From: Panax quinquefolius
Lineage: Eukaryota; Streptophyta; Magnoliopsida; Apiales; Araliaceae
Reading direction: 5' to 3'
Length of the DNA: 64,000 bases
NCBI GenBank assembly: GCA_020205615.1
Contig: CM035165.1
Span: 87,234,005-87,298,004 of the forward strand
Part shown: positions 58,344-64,000 of the stretch, in pieces
Layout: each line of letters starts with the position of its first letter
Numbering within the stretch: the first letter of the stretch is position 1
Program-made: the position numbers and the translations under genes
The notes under the pieces: generated by a model
The model's database searches: none
Seen by the model: only the letters and a program-made list of their open reading frames with translations
Told to the model about the DNA's origin: nothing

Positions 58344-59502
58344 AGGGGCAAAAAGGTCAAAAAACTATCTCAAATTAAAACAAAATAAAATTTGAATTTT
58401 AATAATACTATTTAGGAAAAATAAAAGTTTAGAATATATATATATATATACACACATATATATTCCAAAATAGGGTAAAATTTCATAAAATATTTATATA
58501 AAAAAATAATTTAGAAAGATTAATAGTATATGTGAGAAATTAGATAAAATTTGGTCCAAGTAATAGAATAGAAAATTTTGACTTCTTATATCTTGATGAT
58601 CCAATTGACGAAAAATGAACTTTGGGGGAGGAAACTCGTTTACATCTTATTTGAAAAAAAAGGATATTAGATAGTGAAATATGATTCTACAAACTAAACC
58701 CTATTCAGACTCTAGAGGAGGAATCTCGTTTAAAAATATTCGGTATGATAAGACGTTGGAACCTTCTGATGCGACAGTTGCAGTAGCATTCTCAACCATT
58801 GTCTGACCTAGTGGAACAACTAATAGTGGGTCCTCATGTGCGCTTTTGGCTTGATCACCATAACTAACAAATTTAACAAGAAAAAAGGCAAAAGCGGTAT
58901 TAAGCTTGTGCCACTTCGTATTAGGATGGGATCTCATGTGGCCCGAGAGGGTTTGCTGGTTAGAAAAGGGTTATGTCAAATATAACACTCCCAAACCATC
59001 ACTTGTGATGGCAAAACAGCTGTGTTGGCATGACCATTAGAGTTGTTTTTTGTTCTTGTTACTCCAATTATTTTTAGTAATGTGCTAATTATGTGCATTT
59101 TAATTACGATATAGTTGTCAATTTAACTATATATAATTGAAGTCTTGACACTTGAAGTCTCTCTTGTCGCTTAGTACTACCCTTTGGGACCTTTTTATTT
59201 TTAAAAGATAATATTAAAGTGCACATGATCATCATATTAGTTGAGATTGAAAAATATCTACTCAACAATAAAAAATTCGTCGGTTGTGATGGTAGTATAA
59301 CTATATTGGCATCAGCATTAGGGTTGTTTTGTTTTTTCCCTTGACGCACCATTGATCTCAAAGTGGACAAGAGATTTTGTATATAACAAAAGGGGCAGGA
59401 AAATAAGATAGATGGTAGGGCAAAATGAGAATGTAAAGAACATATCTATATTAGTCTAAAGTATATATAGAGGTGACAATGAGGCAAAATATATATTAAT
59501 TT
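58344..59502. repeat. Tandem unit 10, truncated by element C
   Basis: The first 1159 bp of a unit. It has a TA/CA run at 58433-58463 and an open zinc-finger tail at 58701-58937. It stops in the ATATATTAATTT stretch where element C begins. Confidence 0.88.
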
Positions 59503-60049
59503 TGTGACGCCCCCAAAATAGGTCCATTCCATCCAACCCATTCTGAGTCGCCAAATACATGGTACAGAAATAACTACAACTTTATTATTACAACATATAA
59601 ACTGTGAGTTTAAATACAGATATTGCCATCTAGACAATATCCACACGCAAATAAATCCCCATCATAATTATTGATACATTATTTTACAAAAATGGTGAGG
59701 ACTAAACAACTCTCTCTAGAACCTTCATTCCATACCCCGACTAGTACTCGCTACATTCTCGCCTCCTAAGAAGAAAAATGGAAAAACAAGGAAAAGGGTG
59801 AGCTCAACTAGCCCAGTAAAGAATATTATGACTAAGATAATATACAACAAATTATCGTTAGTCTTCAACAGGGAAAAATCTAATAGAATACAATAGACAA
59901 CAAATTTTAAATCAATATTCGCAGCTGAAAATAATAATTCATTAGAAGAGTTAAGTAGAGAATGCAAACTACTATCTTCTATATATGAATTTAAAAGTTC
60001 ATCGTCGATATTTTATCCTGTAACATCAATCAATATACACTGAATCAAA

Positions 60050-60195
60050 TATTCATCTTTGCACTACTGAGCCAAAGATATTCATCGATTCGTCATGTTC
60101 ATCTAAACACTGCTCATCTTTGCACTACTGACCAAAGATATTCTTGAAAATCATTCATCTTTGCACTACTGGGCCAAAGATATTCAATAATATCA
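60050..60195 (-). repeat. CACTAC-loop hairpins in element C LTR
   Basis: Three copies have the arms ATCTTTG and CAAAGAT around CACTACTGRGC, followed by ATATTC. The stem is perfect and differs from every stem in A, while the CACTACTG loop is kept. Confidence 0.7.
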
Positions 60196-60419
60196 TCATT
60201 TAAGATCAAGATGATGAAAATATTTTTAAAGAAACGAATCCAAAGAAACAAAATGACAAGGATTAAGGATTAAGGATTAGTACTTTGTTTTATCCACGTC
60301 CAAAAATACCTCAAAAATAATCATAGGGGTGTAAAATTCAAGAATGATCAAAACATGGATACAATCAAAGCTAGTATCCGTAATAGATATTTTAGACGAA
60401 AAGAAAAATTTTCATTTTT

Positions 60420-60645
60420 CTATGAATAGTGTCGATATTAAGTGAATAGTCTCAGTATCACGTGAATAAAGTCAGATATCGTGAATAGTAATTCACACAC
60501 CAAAGATAGAAATTCCACAAAAAAAAACATCTTCACGCTTTATGAATAGTACTCATGAATAGTAACTCGTGAATAGTAACTCGTGAATAGTAACTCATGA
60601 ATAGTAACTCGTGAATAATAACTCATGAATAGTAACCCCAGCATG
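60420..60645 (-). repeat. GAATAGTAACTC array in element C LTR
   Basis: The right half holds seven or so copies of TGAATAGTAACTCG with a regular period near 14-15 bp. The left half holds looser GTGAATAGT copies. The core GAATAGTA is shared with A, while the tail ACTC is particular to C. Confidence 0.75.
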
Positions 60646-61679
60646 AAAAAGTTCCAAATTTGATAAAAGTTCCAACCAATATTTCAAAGATAATGATATT
60701 GAAGAAATAATATCATTTGAGAAGAAAATAACATCCTTACCTCGAAAGACAAGACTTCTAGTTGAAACACCTGGATATAGGCTATGACTTGAACTTGCAG
60801 ATATATTAACACTCAAAGTATACTCACAAGAATACGCTCAAAATATCGAGAGAGAAATAGAGAAAAAACTTCAGTTTCTGGTATGATTTTCAATTCTAAC
60901 CTAAGCTCCCTATTTATTCATCATATAAATCAATAATTAATTATTCACAAATAATATTACAGAATCACGATCTTGTGACCGTGTTTTCGAGAAAAGAGGG
61001 GCTTTCCAATAAGGATCTCTCCTTCTTGGCGGCGCAATTAGGTGACCAAACCTCTCCTTAGAATGAACTTTCTGACATTGCCAATAATGTTTTCTAATAA
61101 TATTATTCAGGATAATATGAATTATTGTCTCAGATAATAAAAAAAATACTTGTGTAATGACAATTATTGAAACAACAAAGAATATAAAATATCAACGCAA
61201 CAATTATTGAATCAATAAAATAAAATCTTGAATGAGAATTCATCGTAACAATTATTGAGTAGTGCCTTCTTACGTAAGAATCAATAATTGGTGCAATCTT
61301 GTGTGCTACTTGTTCAACAACGCGTATTAGTGTGTTTTAACCACCGGGTATTCCAACAAGATATAACGGTAACAATAACTACGCAGTGCTTATTTATAAA
61401 CAACTTATATTTGTCGCTTTCTTCATCCAATTGCTTTTCCGTTATGGGCCCACAAAAGATCTTGGCATGAGTATCAATATTCCCGACAAGCGATCACGAA
61501 TATTCCACGACCAAACGAATATTCCCCTCACGATAATGAATATTTTATCACCACTTGCTTATTTAAAATATTTGCGCATTTTACCCATAACTATCCACAT
61601 TAATCAAATCAACCCTTACTATTTCAAAATAATAAATAGAGGAAATTCCTTTTTATTTAAAAAATTTCGGGGTCTTACA

Positions 61680-61692
61680 ACCTCCCCTCCTT
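61680..61692 (-). other. Element C polypurine tract
   Basis: On the minus strand AAGGAGGGGAGGT abuts the LTR, one base different from element A. Confidence 0.85.
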
Positions 61693-61699
61693 ATGAAAT

Positions 61700-62090
61700 T
61701 TCGTCCTCGAAATTGACGTACGTACCTGGTGTTTCGAAAAGATGAGAATACCTCGCTTTCATTTTCGTTTCCAACTCCCAGGTCATTTTTTTCAATAGCA
61801 TGGTTTCTCCACAAAACCTTAACTTGTGGTATAACCTCGGTACATAGGACATGTTCTTTCCTATCCAAGATCTTGACAGGTTTCTCCTCGTACGTTAAGT
61901 TTTTGGCTATCTCGTTCGGTTCTAACTCAATGACGTAGTTCGGGTCGTCCACATATTTACGTAACATCGATACATGAACACGCGTCATACTTGGCGGTAA
62001 AACGAGTCTATAGGCCACAGTTCCTATTCGATCGAGAATTTCAAATGGATTAATAAATCGAAGGTTTGAGCTTTCCTCACCTCACCGATT
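61700..62090 (-). pseudogene. Element C integrase C-terminus and chromodomain
   Basis: The minus strand reads AYRLVLPPSMTRVHVSMLRK, then LTYEEKPVKILDRKEHVL, then VIPQVKVLWRNHAIE, a clear Tekay-type chromodomain. Compared with A, a few codons of the VHNVFHVSML block are missing. Upstream, at about 62060-62095, the sequence jumps straight to the RNase H-integrase linker, so the zinc-binding head and the whole catalytic core of integrase are absent. Confidence 0.8.
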
Positions 62091-62095
62091 CTCGC

Positions 62096-62880
62096 TTTTG
62101 AAATAACAACTTCTTGCATCTTCTTCTTCATATTCATCAGCTCCAGGTCTGTAGCTTGATAAGCTTTAACTTTATTGATTAAAGTCGATTATACTCGTAT
62201 ATCATCACGTGGGTACCTAGAGTTTTCATCTCCATCTCTATTATTTGTAAATTATACGAAATTAGTCTTTGACAATATCGCATACTTTCATGCTTGTATC
62301 GATCTTCTACTCAACACGTCACCGCCACGTTCGCTTTTCCAGGATGGCATGGTCGAACATGTGTTGAAATGAGTCTCCTCTTGAGTTCTTGAAGCTCTTC
62401 CCATATTCCTTGCTCCATTCGAATTTTGTATCTCTACGAGTCGATTCGTTAATGGAATAGCGATTGAGAATATCCTTCAACGAATCTCCGATAATAACCA
62501 ACTAAGCCTGAAAGCTACGTATTTCGATTATCGACTTAGGTTGTTCTCAATCGTGACTCATATCCCAACCTTGGATAAAGCGTTACAATGACACCTATCG
62601 CCATTACTATCGCACGAATATGGTGTCCCCACGGACGAGTCCGGCTTGGTGCATTCCACAAAAGGAAGTCACCAGATAAAGGCTCAGTACCAAATTCTAT
62701 AGTTGAATTTTTAACTCCACGAAGTTCAATAGGAGCCATTCGATATGAGATTTTAGAAATGAGTTTTTGTCTTAGGGTTCAAAGTCGATACAAAATTTAA
62801 TATCGATCTTTGGGAGTAAACCAAGAAATTCTTGAGAAATACGTTAGGAAAATCAATAACAACAGAATATTATTCAAATC
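62096..62880 (-). pseudogene. Element C reverse transcriptase and RNase H remnants
   Basis: Readable pieces on the minus strand are the linker (about 62100-62280), RRDTKFEWSKEYGKSF (about 62390-62440, the end of the polymerase block), and MAPIELRGVKNS near 62739 (the start of the polymerase). The catalytic FIDD segment is not present. Between the two polymerase pieces the DNA is shorter than in A by several hundred bases. Confidence 0.7.
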
Positions 62881-63420
62881 TAACGTGTCTTTATTCAAAT
62901 CCATAACATGGACTAAGAAAACTTGACATCCGTAATAAGCGAATGACTTCATGGCTTGATATGAAAATGTTTGACTACAATGGTTTGATTGCTTGAATTC
63001 GAATAACGAGGTTGCTTAGGAATATGAAAACTAACAACCTTACGAAAAGTAATCAATTTCGGCATGATGAATAGTTAACCTTAAAATCACATCAAAAGCA
63101 AATATCTCTATAGAAATAAGGTTAACAGGTAATGTGATAGTGCCAACCTGAATCAAGCAAGATTTTTAAACAACGGATGTAATGAAAGTTTCTCCTAATG
63201 GAGTCTCCACAGATAGGTCAAAGTTTAATTTCTCCGTAGTCAAGTTCAAACGTTGAGCGCAAAGCAAGAGAGATAAAAGAATGGGTAGAACCCAGATTCT
63301 AGTAAGGTATAAACTTCGCAAGAATTTATAATTAACTAACCCGTGCTAACCGTTCGGGTTCCTCGCATTTTGACCGGTCACGACAAACGCTCTTCCGAGA
63401 ATCGTTGACTTTGACTTTTA
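62881..63420 (-). pseudogene. Element C protease remnant
   Basis: Minus-strand similarity to the A protease covers the KVVSFHIP block (about 63020-63060) and the STHSF region (about 63270-63300). The active-site motif is altered to a TCTGGGTTCTACC form, as in element B. Confidence 0.65.
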
Positions 63421-63764
63421 CATGTCCCGCCTCTGGTGCCAATGTCCCAACCGGACTTGATTTATTTATAGGACAAAATTGAGCTATGTGACCATCTTTT
63501 CCACAACTAAAACATACCTTGGAAGGCTTTGAACAAGTTTGACCTTATATGTTCCTCCTCTCACATCTCAGTAGCAACTAACTGGCGATCGTTCTCTTCC
63601 CCTAGAATTTGTTCTTTGGTGTTGATCTTTGCTGTAGAGCGTCTTCCGTCATCGTTAAATCTTCTCTTTTTAGATTGGACATCTCTTTCCATAATATCAA
63701 CGCGTCGTGCGGCTTTTACCCATGCATCACTCATTCTCACTCGTTCGGTTATTTCTTCTTTCAT
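63421..63764 (-). pseudogene. Element C gag nucleocapsid part
   Basis: One zinc knuckle is intact on the minus strand: CFSCGKDGHIAQFC (about 63474-63515), the CCHC ligand set that binds RNA. Upstream, KKRRFNDDGRRSTAKINTKE (about 63640-63700) matches the same basic stretch of A (KKRRFNNDGK). Stops lie between the two. The first knuckle of the A and B pair is not visible. Confidence 0.72.
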
Positions 63765-63794
63765 TTCGATTCGACTTTATCATCTTATACTACG

Positions 63795-64000
63795 CCAAAG
63801 AGTGCTTACATTCAAGCATCACATATCGGGTAACACAAGCTTGAATCGTTGCATCGTTTTGCTCCACGACTGCCTGCAATTCTTCAGCCTGCTCTTCTAA
63901 CTCATGAATACGATTTTTCAATTCTATATTTTGATCATAAAATACCTCTAAGAAACTCTCTTCAGGTACCTCTTCTTCCTCTTCTTCCTCACTCTCAGCT
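63795..64000 (-). other. Acidic coiled-coil frame of unknown origin
   Basis: From the window edge the minus strand is open to a stop near 63796. It begins AESEEEEEEEVPEES, then FLEVFYDQNIELKNRIHELE and EQAEELQAVVEQNDATIQA, a heptad-like coiled coil. It does not resemble the gag of A or B at this position. It may be a diverged gag segment of element C, a further nested insert, or captured host sequence. The start lies outside the window. Confidence 0.4.

Larger units (their letters stand above)
17073..59502. repeat. 1.8-kb tandem array, ten units, split by four insertions
   Basis: The marker GGGGCAAAAAGGTCA, or a close variant, recurs at 17073, 20303, 29763, 31576, 49370, 51100, 52938, 54697, 56497 and 58344. 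Subtracting the inserted elements and one copy of each target duplication gives spacings of about 1824, 1717, 1813, 1740, 1730, 1838, 1759, 1800 and 1847 bp. The tenth unit is cut at 59502 by element C. Units at the right are more alike than the first two, which suggests later amplification or conversion there. The minus strand of every unit carries a C2H2 zinc-finger relic. I do not recognise the array as a named satellite. Confidence 0.85.
59503..61679 (-). repeat. Element C 3' LTR (element sense)
   Basis: This 2177-bp LTR runs TGTGACGCCCCC to GGGGTCTTACA. It is related to the LTR of A but diverged. It carries its own versions of the hairpin cluster (60050-60195) and of the GAATAGTA array (60420-60645). 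Confidence 0.88.
59503..64000 (-). mobile_element. Element C: chromovirus, minus strand, runs off the window
   Basis: One LTR (59503-61679) is present; the other must lie beyond 64000. The minus-strand order is as in element A. The pol region is much shorter because the integrase core is missing, and the frames are heavily broken. The left target duplication would be AATTT (59498-59502); its partner is outside the window. Confidence 0.85.

Noticed and set aside
49370..59502. Series of separate LTR elements of 1.8 kb
   Set aside because: The units abut head to tail without TG...CA ends or target duplications between them, so they are tandem repeats, not individual insertions.
1..64000. Chloroplast or mitochondrial origin
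   Set aside because: No organellar gene or rRNA is seen, and the content is nuclear LTR retrotransposons with target duplications.

Overview
This is repeat-rich nuclear DNA from a flowering plant, probably a eudicot. The evidence is several families of LTR retrotransposons with plant-type primer-binding sites (initiator-Met and Asp tRNA), a chromodomain-bearing Ty3/gypsy lineage (Tekay/Del type), a decayed Ty1/copia element, a hAT remnant, a foldback DNA element and a long AT-rich tandem array. I see no intact host gene, rRNA, tRNA or CRISPR array. The closest things to host genes are a possible Argonaute N-terminal fragment at the left and a C2H2 zinc-finger relic repeated inside the tandem array.

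Layout. 1-519 and 15533-17072 are low-copy flanks. 520-15532 is an Athila/Tat-like, gag-only LTR element (here D) on the plus strand; its leader is split by a 10.3 kb Tekay-type chromovirus (A, 1917-12169, minus strand) with an exact 5-bp target duplication. About 17073-59502 is one tandem array of ten units of about 1.7-1.85 kb. Each unit carries a minus-strand C2H2 zinc-finger relic and most carry a TA microsatellite at a fixed place. Later insertions split the array: a 1.4 kb foldback element (17983-19380), a 0.6 kb hAT remnant (20516-21138), a pol-deleted chromovirus relative (B, 21642-28748), and a 16 kb copia tandem of the form LTR-internal-LTR-internal-LTR (31920-47968). A third chromovirus (C, from 59503, minus strand) cuts off the last unit and runs out of the window. 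Removing the insertions and one copy of each target duplication restores a regular period, which confirms the boundaries.

How it fits together. The window is a stack of nested insertions, apparently heterochromatic. The most unusual signals are two families of short hairpins in which the loop is constant while the stem changes on both arms. One lies in the copia LTRs and leader (loop GGAG/AGAG). The other lies in the chromovirus LTRs (loop around CACTACGGG). Differences between copies in B and in the copia tandem cluster at C/G-containing spots, so some stops and frameshifts there may be sequencing errors. All boundaries were read by eye from terminal motifs and duplicated target sites; family names rest on recognisable protein motifs, not on a database search.
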